From DATBQN01 sp963799925 (lineage in GTDB: Bacteria; Acidobacteriota; Thermoanaerobaculia; Multivoradales; UBA5704), in the NCBI GenBank assembly GCA_963799925.1, contig CAWCYZ010000004.1, positions 744,001 to 808,000 on the forward strand: a DNA stretch of 64,000 nucleotides, given 5' to 3'. The stretch's first letter is position 1; each line of letters opens with the position of its first letter. The notes under the pieces were generated by a model. That model was not told the DNA's origin, searched no databases, and was given only the letters and a program-made list of their open reading frames with translations. Both the position numbers and the translations under genes were made by a program. Shown in pieces: positions 17,332-25,337 of this stretch.

Positions 17332-18156
17332 TCACAAGAAACCGTGAAACCCGGTAAGGAACAGATTCACCGCGACGAGCGAGAAGAGGATGGCGCAGAG
17401 GCCGGCCAGGCTGGCGAGGGCGGTCTGCCGCCCCTGCCAGCGGCGCAGGCGGCGGAGCAGGAGAGCGATGCCGTAAATCGCCCAGGTGGCGAAGGTCGCC
17501 AGGATCTTGGGGTCATGGAGCCAGTTCGCGTAGATCTGCTCGGCCCACAGGGCCCCGGTCACCAGAGCCCCGGTCAGCGCCACGAAGCCGGCCAAGAGCG
17601 CCCCGAGCATCATCCGCTCCAGCACCTCGAGAGGCGGCAACTTGCCGAAGAAAGTCGAGAAGCGCCCGGCCTTCAGGTCCCGGTAGAGCTGGAGGAAGAG
17701 GAAGGCGTAGCCGGCCGCCACCACGAAGGCGGCGTAGCCCAGGAGGGCGAGCGAGACGTGGAAGGCGAAGAACGGGTTGTGGAAGATGGCCCGGTCGGGC
17801 GGGTAGGGACGCAAGAGGAGCGACGACAGGAGCTGGAAGAGGAAGACGAGCGACACCATCCAGAAGCCGGTCGACCGCTCGCGCCCGTGCCACTCGACGA
17901 AGATGTAGACCACGGCGGTGGCGAGCGCCACGACCGAGAGCGCCTGAGAGAGGGTGGCAAAGGGGAACTGCCCGTGGCGCACGGCGAGGGCGGCGAGATA
18001 CGCGAAGTGGAGGGCCACCGTGGCGCGCAGCGCCGGTGTCGCCGTCCGCACCGCCAGCGGGTTGGCGGTGAAGAAGAGGAAACCGTAGTCGATCGCCACC
18101 ACTAAATAGGCGATTGGCAGGAGGATGTTGGCGGCGCTGAGCGCGATCTGCTGCAA
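17332..18156 (-). CDS. CcsA/HemX-type cytochrome c assembly membrane protein
   Basis: 274 aa with about eight hydrophobic segments. It resembles the short HemX/CcsA subtype: a late NWLHDPKILATFATWAIYG segment corresponds to the region holding the WWD/WDPK signature in true CcsA, but the tryptophan-rich motif itself is weak. A conserved His lies in FHVSLALLGYAAF. The start is TTG at 18156 with CCGGAG seven nt upstream. It heads the hemA-hemC-hemD operon, so a role in heme handling or in stabilising HemA is likely, and full cytochrome c maturation is less certain. Confidence 0.8.
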   Translation of the reverse strand: MQQIALSAANILLPIAYLVVAIDYGFLFFTANPLAVRTATPALRATVALHFAYLAALAVRHGQFPFATLSQALSVVALATAVVYIFVEWHGRERSTGFWMVSLVFLFQLLSSLLLRPYPPDRAIFHNPFFAFHVSLALLGYAAFVVAAGYAFLFLQLYRDLKAGRFSTFFGKLPPLEVLERMMLGALLAGFVALTGALVTGALWAEQIYANWLHDPKILATFATWAIYGIALLLRRLRRWQGRQTALASLAGLCAILFSLVAVNLFLTGFHGFL

Positions 18157-18350
18157 GGGGCGGCTCCGGAGGCTGTTGTCCCGCAGTCTAGCACCGGCCG
18201 GCGGCTGGAGCGGGTGGCGGCGCGCTTGCCGCTCCCCGCCGCCATCTGCTACTGTCTATGGGTCTTCGACGCTCCGCCAGCCCCGCCCGTACCCTCCCCT
18301 ACCTGCCCCAACCTGATAGCGCTCCGCGTTCCGCTCCAGACTCCCGAGCC

Positions 18351-19703
18351 ATGGCCAACGTCGTCATCGTCGGGATGCAGTGGGGTGACGAGGGCAAGGG
18401 GAAGATCGTCGACCTGCTCTGCCCGGCCTTCGACGCCGTCGTCCGCTACCAGGGCGGCCACAACGCCGGTCACACCGTCCGCTTCGGCGAGCGGCACTTC
18501 TCGCTCCAGCTCATCCCGTCGGGCATCCTTCACGCGGGGATGTCCTGCGTCCTGGGCAACGGCATGGTGGTGGCGCCGGACGCCCTCCTCGCCGAGCTGG
18601 CGCGTCTCGCCGAGGCCGGCGTGCGCGCCGACGGCCGGCTCTTCCTCTCCAACCGCGCCCACATCCTGTTCCCCTTCCATGCCGAGCTCGACAAGGCGCG
18701 CGAGGCGGTGCGCGGCGCCGGGAAGATCGGCACCACCTCGCGCGGCATCGGGCCGGCCTACCAGAGCAAGATGGCGCGGACGGGTCTGCGCGCCTGCGAC
18801 CTGACGGCCCCCGACCTCGAGGACCTGCTGCGGCTCGAGATGGTGGGGATCGACGTCGAATTGAAGGCGCTGGGGGGCGGGCCGCTCCCGTCGCCGGCCT
18901 TCTACGGCGACCAATGCCGCGGCTGGGCCGAGCGGCTGGGCCACTGTCTGCGCGACACCGAGCAGCTGCTCAACGCCTGGATCGACGAGGGGCGGAGCCT
19001 CCTCTTCGAAGGGGCGCAGGGCACGCTCCTGGACGTCGACCACGGCACCTACCCGTACGTCACCAGCTCGAGCTCGACCGCCGGCGGCGCCGCCACCGGG
19101 ACCGGCGTGCCGCCGACCCGGATCGCCGGAGCGCTCGGCGTGCTCAAGGCCTATACCACGCGGGTCGGCGGCGGGCCGATGGTCTCCGAGCTGACCGGCG
19201 CGGCGGGGGAGTTCCTGCGCCGGCGCGGCAACGAGTACGGCACGGTGACCGGCCGGCCGCGGCGCTGCGGCTGGCTCGACACCGTGGTCGCCCGCTACGG
19301 CCGCCTGGTCAACGGCATCGAGGCGATCGCGCTCACCAAGCTCGATGTCCTCGACGACTTCGACGAGATCCCGGTCTGCACCGGCTACCGCATCCCCGGA
19401 CGGCTGAACGGCCAGGTGGTCCGCCATCTGCCGCCCGGCCGCGCCGACCTCGAGGGCGCCGAGCCGGTGCTCAAGGTGATGAAGGGTTGGAAGACCGAGA
19501 CCGTCGGCATCCTCGCCTACGGCGACCTGCCGCAGGCGGCGCGCGACTACGTCGATTTGATCGAGCAGGAGGTCGGGGCCCCGATCGCCCTCATCTCGAC
19601 CGGCCCCCGCCGCGAGGAGACGATCGTCCACGAGAGCCCCACCCTCGCCCGCCTGACCGCCGGCCGCCTGGCGAAAGTCCTCGCCCAACGCGCCACCGCC
19701 TGA
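18351..19703 (+). CDS. purA: Adenylosuccinate synthetase
   Basis: 450 aa from ATG 18351; a longer in-frame reading (to 18258) adds 31 atypical residues. It makes adenylosuccinate from IMP, GTP and aspartate in AMP synthesis. The P-loop is GMQWGDEGKGK (catalytic D13), with GGHNAGHT carrying catalytic H41, GTTSRGIGPAYQ, FEGAQGTLLDVDHGTYPYVTSS and the late SELTGAAGEF/RRCGWLD segments. It is divergent from the heme operon and followed by tRNA-Lys after 40 nt. Confidence 0.97.
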   Translation: MANVVIVGMQWGDEGKGKIVDLLCPAFDAVVRYQGGHNAGHTVRFGERHFSLQLIPSGILHAGMSCVLGNGMVVAPDALLAELARLAEAGVRADGRLFLSNRAHILFPFHAELDKAREAVRGAGKIGTTSRGIGPAYQSKMARTGLRACDLTAPDLEDLLRLEMVGIDVELKALGGGPLPSPAFYGDQCRGWAERLGHCLRDTEQLLNAWIDEGRSLLFEGAQGTLLDVDHGTYPYVTSSSSTAGGAATGTGVPPTRIAGALGVLKAYTTRVGGGPMVSELTGAAGEFLRRRGNEYGTVTGRPRRCGWLDTVVARYGRLVNGIEAIALTKLDVLDDFDEIPVCTGYRIPGRLNGQVVRHLPPGRADLEGAEPVLKVMKGWKTETVGILAYGDLPQAARDYVDLIEQEVGAPIALISTGPRREETIVHESPTLARLTAGRLAKVLAQRATA

Positions 19704-19727
19704 GTCAGCCTGCCTGCAGCCTTCCGC

Positions 19728-19733
19728 TATACT
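19728..19733 (+). promoter_or_regulatory. -10 box for tRNA-Lys
   Basis: TATACT ends 10 nt before the tRNA gene begins, a typical -10 position for a short-leader tRNA transcript. No good -35 is visible 17 bp upstream. Confidence 0.45.
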
Positions 19734-19743
19734 CCCGCCCTGT

Positions 19744-19819
19744 GGGCCGTTAGCTCAGTCGGTAGAGCAGCGGACTTTTAATCCGCGGGTCCAGAGTTCG
19801 AGTCTCTGACGGCCCACCA
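19744..19819 (+). tRNA. tRNA-Lys (anticodon TTT)
   Basis: The acceptor stem GGGCCGT pairs with ACGGCCC. The D arm contains TAGCTCAGTCGGTAGAGC, the anticodon stem CGGA/TCCG has loop CTTTTAA (anticodon TTT), the T arm is CCAGAGTTCGAGTCTCTG, and CCA is encoded at 19817-19819. It is convergent with the DUF2277 gene. Confidence 0.97.
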
Positions 19820-19827
19820 CCGTGGCC

Positions 19828-20097
19828 TCACCTGCCGAATCTCTGCGCGGCGCGGGCCTTTGCTCGGGCGGCCTCTTCCTGCCGGTTCTTCGGCTCGGCG
19901 GTCGATTCGAGCGCGGCGAGGAGGCGGGCCGAAACCGCGGCGATGTCGTCGACCGCCGCGTGGAAGGCGGCCTCGTTCGCCTTGGATGGCTTGTTGAAGC
20001 CGCTGATCTTCCGCACGAACTGCAGCGACGCGGCGCGGATCTCGTCCTCGGTGACCGGCGGCTCGAAGTTGAACAATGTCCTGATGTTCCTACACAT
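19828..20097 (-). CDS. DUF2277 family protein
   Basis: 89 aa, full family length. The diagnostic N terminus MCRNIRTLFNFEPPVTEDEI and the segment FVRKISGFNKPSKANE are characteristic of DUF2277, a small bacterial family of unknown function. There is no signal or membrane segment. It follows the VOC-family gene by 26 nt on the same strand and probably shares its transcript. Confidence 0.9.
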   Translation of the reverse strand: MCRNIRTLFNFEPPVTEDEIRAASLQFVRKISGFNKPSKANEAAFHAAVDDIAAVSARLLAALESTAEPKNRQEEAARAKARAAQRFGR

Positions 20098-20123
20098 CCC
20101 GCGTTGCCTCCATCGCTTCGGGC

Positions 20124-20504
20124 CTAGACGCTGATCAGATGGTGGATGTTGCCGTCCGGATCCCTGAACCAGGCGAGCTTGAGGTCGCCGCTCCGATGGA
20201 CGTCACCCTCGCGAGTGAGGCCCGGCAGGTCGTCGTAGCGCTCGAAGGACACCCCCTTCGCTTGCAGGGACTGCACGATGGCGTCGAAGTCGCCGCCGAC
20301 GCTCCAGGTGACGCTCGTGGCCCGGTTCGTCCCGGCGAATCGTGACGTGTACACGAGGAGCGAGGAGCCGCCGCTCCGGTACGTGATCACGCCGTGGCTC
20401 TCGGCGCCGGCGGGCTTCAGGCCGAGCTTGTCCTCGTAGAACCGCCTCGCCGTCTCGATGTCTTTGACCGCGACGGTTGCGGTCGCGTCCTGGTTTCCCA
20501 ACAT
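20124..20504 (-). CDS. VOC (glyoxalase/bleomycin-resistance fold) family protein
   Basis: 126 aa, a single vicinal-oxygen-chelate module pair. It opens with ATVAVKDIETARRFYEDKLGL and closes with LAWFRDPDGNIHHLISV. Candidate metal ligands are the His in ESHGVITY and the late Glu/His positions, but substrate cannot be predicted. Upstream is the terminator of the surface-protein gene; downstream DUF2277 follows closely. Fold assignment is confident, function unknown. Confidence 0.85.
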   Translation of the reverse strand: MLGNQDATATVAVKDIETARRFYEDKLGLKPAGAESHGVITYRSGGSSLLVYTSRFAGTNRATSVTWSVGGDFDAIVQSLQAKGVSFERYDDLPGLTREGDVHRSGDLKLAWFRDPDGNIHHLISV

Positions 20505-20570
20505 TGCGAGATCTCCTCGGTCGTCGTGCGGCGCTCGCGCGCCGCGGGGGGATTATGGCGGCAAACGAAG

Positions 20571-20602
20571 CGGCCCCGGAGACGATGTCGTCTCCGGGGC
20601 CG
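20571..20602 (-). terminator. perfect 15-bp hairpin after the surface-protein gene
   Basis: Two 15-base arms (20571-20585 and 20588-20602) are perfectly complementary around a 2-nt centre. It lies 29 bp beyond the stop of the large minus-strand gene and is followed on the minus strand by CTTCGTTTGC, a weak T-rich tail. It probably ends that transcript. Confidence 0.7.
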
Positions 20603-20631
20603 CCGGGTTGCTCTCTACTCTGCGCCGAGGC

Positions 20632-23600
20632 CTACGGGGTGGCGCAGGGGGACGGCGCGGCCTTGATGGTGCCGGCAAAGACGAAGGACTGCGCCGGCGG
20701 CGAGACGGTGCTCGCCGTGGTGTTGAGGAACGAGTTGATCTGCGCCGTGTTGTTGGCGGCGCCGCTGTAGCCCTCGAGCAGCAGCTGCGGCGTGCCGGAG
20801 ACGGTCTCCGCGTTGATGCCCCAGAGGGTCGGATCGCCGACCGCCGCCACGTTGCTCGCCAGATGGGCGCAGAGCGTGCCGGTGTCGCCCGGCGTGCCGC
20901 CCGACGTGAGGTCGATGCCGAAGAGGCCGAGCCCGGTCGTCGTGCTCACCTGGAGGTCGTTGTTCGTCACCGTCACGTTGATCTGGCCGCTGTGGCCGGA
21001 GGAGATCGCCCGGAATGCCGAGTCCTGCTTGATCTGCCGCACCGTGTTCGAGTCGACCAGGGCGGTCAGCGTGCCGGCGCCGCTGGCGAAGAGGTCGATG
21101 CCCTTGCCGTTGGCCGAGCCGGAGTTGGCGACCGCGTTGGTGCCGATCGTGTTGCTCTGGATCTTGCCGCGCAGGAGCGTGGTGGCGTTCGACAGGCCGG
21201 CGAGGAAGATGTTGATCGAGGTGTTCTTGCCTCCCACCGTCTGGCGCAGCGTGTTGCCGTGGATGTCGAAGTCGAGGGTCTTGCCGAGGCCCTGGTGGGC
21301 GATGTTGATGTCGGTGCCGGTGTTGTCGAAGGTGGAGTTGGCCACCGTGATCTTGCCGCCGCCCGAGCTGTCCGTCCCGGTGTACTGGATGGCGTTGGCG
21401 TTGGTGCGCAGGAAGGTGCTGTTGCTGACGCTCAGCGTCACGTTGGCGTTGTGAGTGGCGCCGATAAAGAGCGCGTCGTTGCCCGGGTTGGTGATCGTGG
21501 TGTCCCGGATCTCGCTGTTCGAGATGGTCAGGTCGAGGGTCGCGTTGGGGTTGATGTTGCCCTCGTTCAACCCGACGATGTTCTCGCGCGAGTTGTAGAG
21601 GAGCGCATCCTGGATCGAGCTGGTGCCGGTCAGGTCGTCGAAGCGCACGTCCCAGACGTCGACCCCCTCGGTGCCGGCCGCCGTCGCGTTGGCCGAGATC
21701 TCGGTGTGGATCATCGTCAGGTTGCTGACCGTGGTGCCGTGGAGGCCGAAGTTGCCGGCGTGGTTGGTGATCAGATCGTTGTCGAGCGTCAGGCCGGCCG
21801 CGCCGCTCGCCGTGATGCCGTCGCCGCCGGTGTTGATGCCGCTGCCGTTGGCGGTGATCGTCATGTTGCGCAGCGTCACATTGGTGACGTTCGAGAGCAG
21901 GACGCCGGCGCTGGTGGCGCCGGTGACGGTGCCGCCCGAGCCGAGGTTGAGGGTACCGCCGCCGTTCTTGGCGGTGGTGCGGCCGCGGGTGGTGTTGGCG
22001 GGGTCGGAGGCGCCGTCGCCGGTCACCTCGAGGCTGCCGGTCGTGCTGGTCAGCGCGATGCCATGGGTGCCGCCGCCGGCGGCGACCTTGGTGAAGACGG
22101 CGGCGAGGTTGCCGGTCGTCAGGGCGAGGGCGCTGCCGGTGGTGTCGACGGTGACGTCAGCGACGGTGAGCGTGCCGAACCCGGAGCCGCTGATGGCGGT
22201 GCCCGTGGTGTTGCCGACGGTCAGGCCGCGCACCGTGTTGTTCTGCCCCAGGTTGATGCCGTTGCCCGAGCTCGTGATGCGCACGATCGTCGCGTTGGCG
22301 CTGTTGGTCGCCGGCAGCGCCTGATCGCTCGCCCCCGGCGTCACGTTGGCGACCGCCGCGAGAGTCGTCGTGGCGTCCTGGCCGATCAGCTTCTGGCCGG
22401 CGAGGAGCGTCACCGGGCCGGTGTAGTCCGTCCCGCTCTCGTAGAGGAAGATGCTCTGGCTCGCCCCCGGATGGAGCCCGGCGCCGTCGTTGACCGCCTG
22501 GAAGGCGGCGAGGCTGTTGAACGGCGAGGTGAGGCGGCCGTCGCCCGCCGATGCATGGTTGTCGATGAACCAGATGAGCCCCGACACGTTGATGCTGACC
22601 GTGGCGGTCGAGCTGCTCGAGCCGTTGCTGATCGTGTAGTGGAAGCTGTCCGCCCCCTGGAAGCCGGCCGGCGGGTTGTAGGTGAAGCGGCCGATCGCGG
22701 CGCCGGAGGTGACCATCACCACGCTGCCGCCGTGGGCGGTCGTCGTGTCATAGGCGGTGATCGTCGGGCTGTTGCCGGCGACGTCGTTCGCCGTGACGCT
22801 GTAGCTGATCGCGTTCGAGTCGAACGGGACGTTGCCGAGCACCGTCTCCGGGTAGAGGTCGTCGTTGGCGACGATCGTCGTGCCGAAGCTCCAGACGTAG
22901 TCGGCGGCGAGATGGGTGCCGGCGGCATCGGTCACCTCGCTGGCGACGACCGTCGCGGTGCAGGTGGTGGCCGCCGGCAGGTTCGCCGAGGGGTGGAGGA
23001 CGTAGGAGGCGGACGGGGAGGCCGGCGTGACGGTGAAGGCGACCGGGGTGCCGCTCGGGCACTCGAGACGGAAGGCCGAGGCGGTCACGTTGACCGGCGC
23101 GCTGAAGTTGATCGTCACCGTGCTGGTGAGGGACACGTTGCCCGCCCCGTTCGACGGCACCGTGCTGGTCACCGTCGGCGGCGCGTCGACCGTGATCCGC
23201 ACCGTCGCCGTGGAGCTGCCGCCGCCGTTGGTGACGGTGTAGGTGAAGCTGTCGTCCGGCGGGCTGGCGAAGCCGGCCGGCGGCGTGTAGGCGAAGCTGC
23301 CGTCGGCGTGGAGCGTGACGGTGCCGCCCTGGGTGGTCGGCGCCGCGTTGAGCGGCGTCGCGGCGAGGCCGGTTCCGGTGTCGTTGGCGAGGACGCCGGG
23401 CGCCACGACGTTGAGCGTCACGCCCTTGGGGGTGGTGTAGGCGTCGTCGGCGGCGACCGGTGGCGCCGTGGTCGCGCAGGACGGCAGGCCGGGCTCGCCG
23501 GCGGGGAGCGTGGGCGCCGCGTCGGCGCAGCTCTGGGCGGTGGCGGGGAAGGGCTGGATCGGCTGGCCGAGCACGGGGAACTGCGTGCCGGCGAAGGTCA

Positions 23601-25008
23601 GGGTGGTGCAGGAGGTGAGCGAGATCGTGCCCTGGACCGAGGCGGGGGCGCCGGTGCCCACCGGGCGGACGTCGCCGTTGCCGAAGGTCCAGCTCAGCCC
23701 CTGCTGATAGGAGCGCACGCTGATCGCGCCGCCGTGCCGCTGGAGGGTCGCGGTGGCGTAGTCGCCCACCGCCTTCAAGGAGGCGTCGTCGAGCGCCACG
23801 GCGCCCTCGGCGCGCAGGTCGATGGTGCCGCCGTAGTTCATCGGAATCGAGGCGCCGGTGGGCTTCACGATCCCGGCTTCGAACGCGTTGCCGCTGGCGG
23901 TGATCCCGCCGGCGAGGGAGACGGCGTCGATCGTCCCGCCCTGGGTGTGCGAGTAGTTGGGGCTGGGGTCGGAGCTCACGGCGGAGAGCGCCGTCGTCCC
24001 CGCGGCGGGGCCGAAGACCTGGATGTCGTCGTGGGCGAGGAGGTACGCGTGATAGCCGGTGCCGCCCTGCGCGGAGTCGGCGCGCACGCGTCCGAGGCGG
24101 GTGCTGCCGGCCGCCGGGCTGTCGAGGAGGTCCTGGCCGGCGACGACGAGGTTCTTGCCGGAGCGCAGGACGACCGACGCCGTGCCGCTGGCGTTGTTGC
24201 CGACCGAGGCGACGAGGCCGTTGACCGCGATGCCGCAGGCCTCGATCCGGATCGCGCCGGCGCTGACCTGACCCTCGGAGGTGACCACGCCGTCGCTGGT
24301 GACCTGCACCCCCGGCGCGGTCGTCGAGTGGGAGGTGATGGTGATCGCTCCGCCGCTCTGCAGGCTGCCGCCCATGGTGAGCACCACCCCCGACCAGCGG
24401 GTGGCGGCGAGCGTGCTGGTGGGAGCGGAGGCGATCAGGCCGCCCAGGGTGATCTGGCCCTCGCCCGTGATCTGGACGCCCCCGGCGGCGGAGTTGAGCG
24501 AGTTGGCCGCGAGCGTCGAGCCGGCCTCGAGCACGGTCGCGCCGCCGACGGTGATGGCGATGTTGCCGGCGTGGTCGCTGCCGTGGGGGCCGGCGGTGCT
24601 CGGCCGGCTGCTGGAGACGATCGCCCCCGGCAGGCTGCCGCTCGGACCGTGCAGGGTGAAGCTGCCGCCGACGGCGAGCGTCACGTCGCCGCCGCTCCCG
24701 GTCGACACGCGGTTCTCGGCGACGATGGCGCCGCCGGCGTCGACCACCAGGTCGCCGTCGGTGCGGATCGAGATCGGGCAGGCGGAGGCCGCCGCGGGGA
24801 GCGGCGCGTCGTCGCTGCAGGTGATGGTGCCGTCGACGACCAGGGTGCCGTTGTAGTGGAAGACCCCCGGCGTCGGATCGCTGTCGTCGGCGGAGCCGTC
24901 GAGCGAGCTGAACTTGACGTTGCCGGTCACGGTCAGGGTGGTGGCGAACGCCGGCGAGGCCGCCGTCGCCACGAGCAGGGCGAGTAGCAGGGCGTGTAAC
25001 GATTTCAT
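20632..25008 (-). CDS. Large secreted surface protein with Ig-like and beta-helix regions
   Basis: 1458 aa. A clear signal peptide (residues 1-22, cleavage after SPAFA) follows a strong GAGGAGG ribosome site. Residues about 25-510 are Gly/Ser/Thr-rich, with short repeats resembling a filamentous beta-solenoid. Then come a cadherin-like domain (PVAADDAYTTPKGV, about 520-615), an SbsA-type Ig domain (STVPSNGAGNVSLTSTV, about 617-720) and a second cadherin-like unit (DSFHYTISNG). From about 830 to 1390 a right-handed parallel beta-helix follows, with recurrent Asn/Thr ladders such as NVTNVTLRNMTITANGSGI. No C-terminal sorting signal is evident. It is probably exported to the cell surface or released; ligand unknown. 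Confidence 0.85.
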   Translation of the reverse strand: MKSLHALLLALLVATAASPAFATTLTVTGNVKFSSLDGSADDSDPTPGVFHYNGTLVVDGTITCSDDAPLPAAASACPISIRTDGDLVVDAGGAIVAENRVSTGSGGDVTLAVGGSFTLHGPSGSLPGAIVSSSRPSTAGPHGSDHAGNIAITVGGATVLEAGSTLAANSLNSAAGGVQITGEGQITLGGLIASAPTSTLAATRWSGVVLTMGGSLQSGGAITITSHSTTAPGVQVTSDGVVTSEGQVSAGAIRIEACGIAVNGLVASVGNNASGTASVVLRSGKNLVVAGQDLLDSPAAGSTRLGRVRADSAQGGTGYHAYLLAHDDIQVFGPAAGTTALSAVSSDPSPNYSHTQGGTIDAVSLAGGITASGNAFEAGIVKPTGASIPMNYGGTIDLRAEGAVALDDASLKAVGDYATATLQRHGGAISVRSYQQGLSWTFGNGDVRPVGTGAPASVQGTISLTSCTTLTFAGTQFPVLGQPIQPFPATAQSCADAAPTLPAGEPGLPSCATTAPPVAADDAYTTPKGVTLNVVAPGVLANDTGTGLAATPLNAAPTTQGGTVTLHADGSFAYTPPAGFASPPDDSFTYTVTNGGGSSTATVRITVDAPPTVTSTVPSNGAGNVSLTSTVTINFSAPVNVTASAFRLECPSGTPVAFTVTPASPSASYVLHPSANLPAATTCTATVVASEVTDAAGTHLAADYVWSFGTTIVANDDLYPETVLGNVPFDSNAISYSVTANDVAGNSPTITAYDTTTAHGGSVVMVTSGAAIGRFTYNPPAGFQGADSFHYTISNGSSSSTATVSINVSGLIWFIDNHASAGDGRLTSPFNSLAAFQAVNDGAGLHPGASQSIFLYESGTDYTGPVTLLAGQKLIGQDATTTLAAVANVTPGASDQALPATNSANATIVRITSSGNGINLGQNNTVRGLTVGNTTGTAISGSGFGTLTVADVTVDTTGSALALTTGNLAAVFTKVAAGGGTHGIALTSTTGSLEVTGDGASDPANTTRGRTTAKNGGGTLNLGSGGTVTGATSAGVLLSNVTNVTLRNMTITANGSGINTGGDGITASGAAGLTLDNDLITNHAGNFGLHGTTVSNLTMIHTEISANATAAGTEGVDVWDVRFDDLTGTSSIQDALLYNSRENIVGLNEGNINPNATLDLTISNSEIRDTTITNPGNDALFIGATHNANVTLSVSNSTFLRTNANAIQYTGTDSSGGGKITVANSTFDNTGTDINIAHQGLGKTLDFDIHGNTLRQTVGGKNTSINIFLAGLSNATTLLRGKIQSNTIGTNAVANSGSANGKGIDLFASGAGTLTALVDSNTVRQIKQDSAFRAISSGHSGQINVTVTNNDLQVSTTTGLGLFGIDLTSGGTPGDTGTLCAHLASNVAAVGDPTLWGINAETVSGTPQLLLEGYSGAANNTAQINSFLNTTASTVSPPAQSFVFAGTIKAAPSPCATP

Positions 25009-25337
25009 CCGTTCCTCCTCACGAGAAGCCAGAAGTACCTGTTGCTCCCTTGTCGCTCGGCCCTCGCGAGCCCCAGCCTACGGGGAGACGCATGAATCGA
25101 CGCTGAAGCGGCGGCCGAAAGATGCACGTTCCGTGCCCTTCCCGCCGCGCAAAGCACGGTAAACAGAAGAGATAGTGACTTTCCAATATCTTTTAGAAAC
25201 CCTCTGCCTGCCGGGGTCCTGACATCCGTGGGCCTGAACAGCAGGGGGTGAGCGCTGCGGCGGGATGAATCGTCCGGCGGAATCCACATAGTATAGACGA
25301 GATGGACGCCGCAAGATCGGCTTCCGGAGACGCGCCG
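25009..25337. other. divergent intergenic region between surface protein and glycoside hydrolase
   Basis: 329 nt. It includes an AT-richer block at about 25158-25200 (GTAAACAGAAGAGATAG onward), probably promoter DNA for the minus-strand gene, though no clean -35/-10 pair can be called. Near the right end TATAGA (25292-25297) could be the -10 for the glycoside hydrolase, placing transcription start near 25304 and favouring the ATG at 25338. No gene is seen here. Confidence 0.5.

Noticed and set aside
20458..24987. 1509-codon + strand open frame over the surface-protein gene
   Set aside because: Val/Gly/Arg/Asp-rich shadow; the minus strand has a signal peptide, strong ribosome site and recognisable Ig and beta-helix domains.
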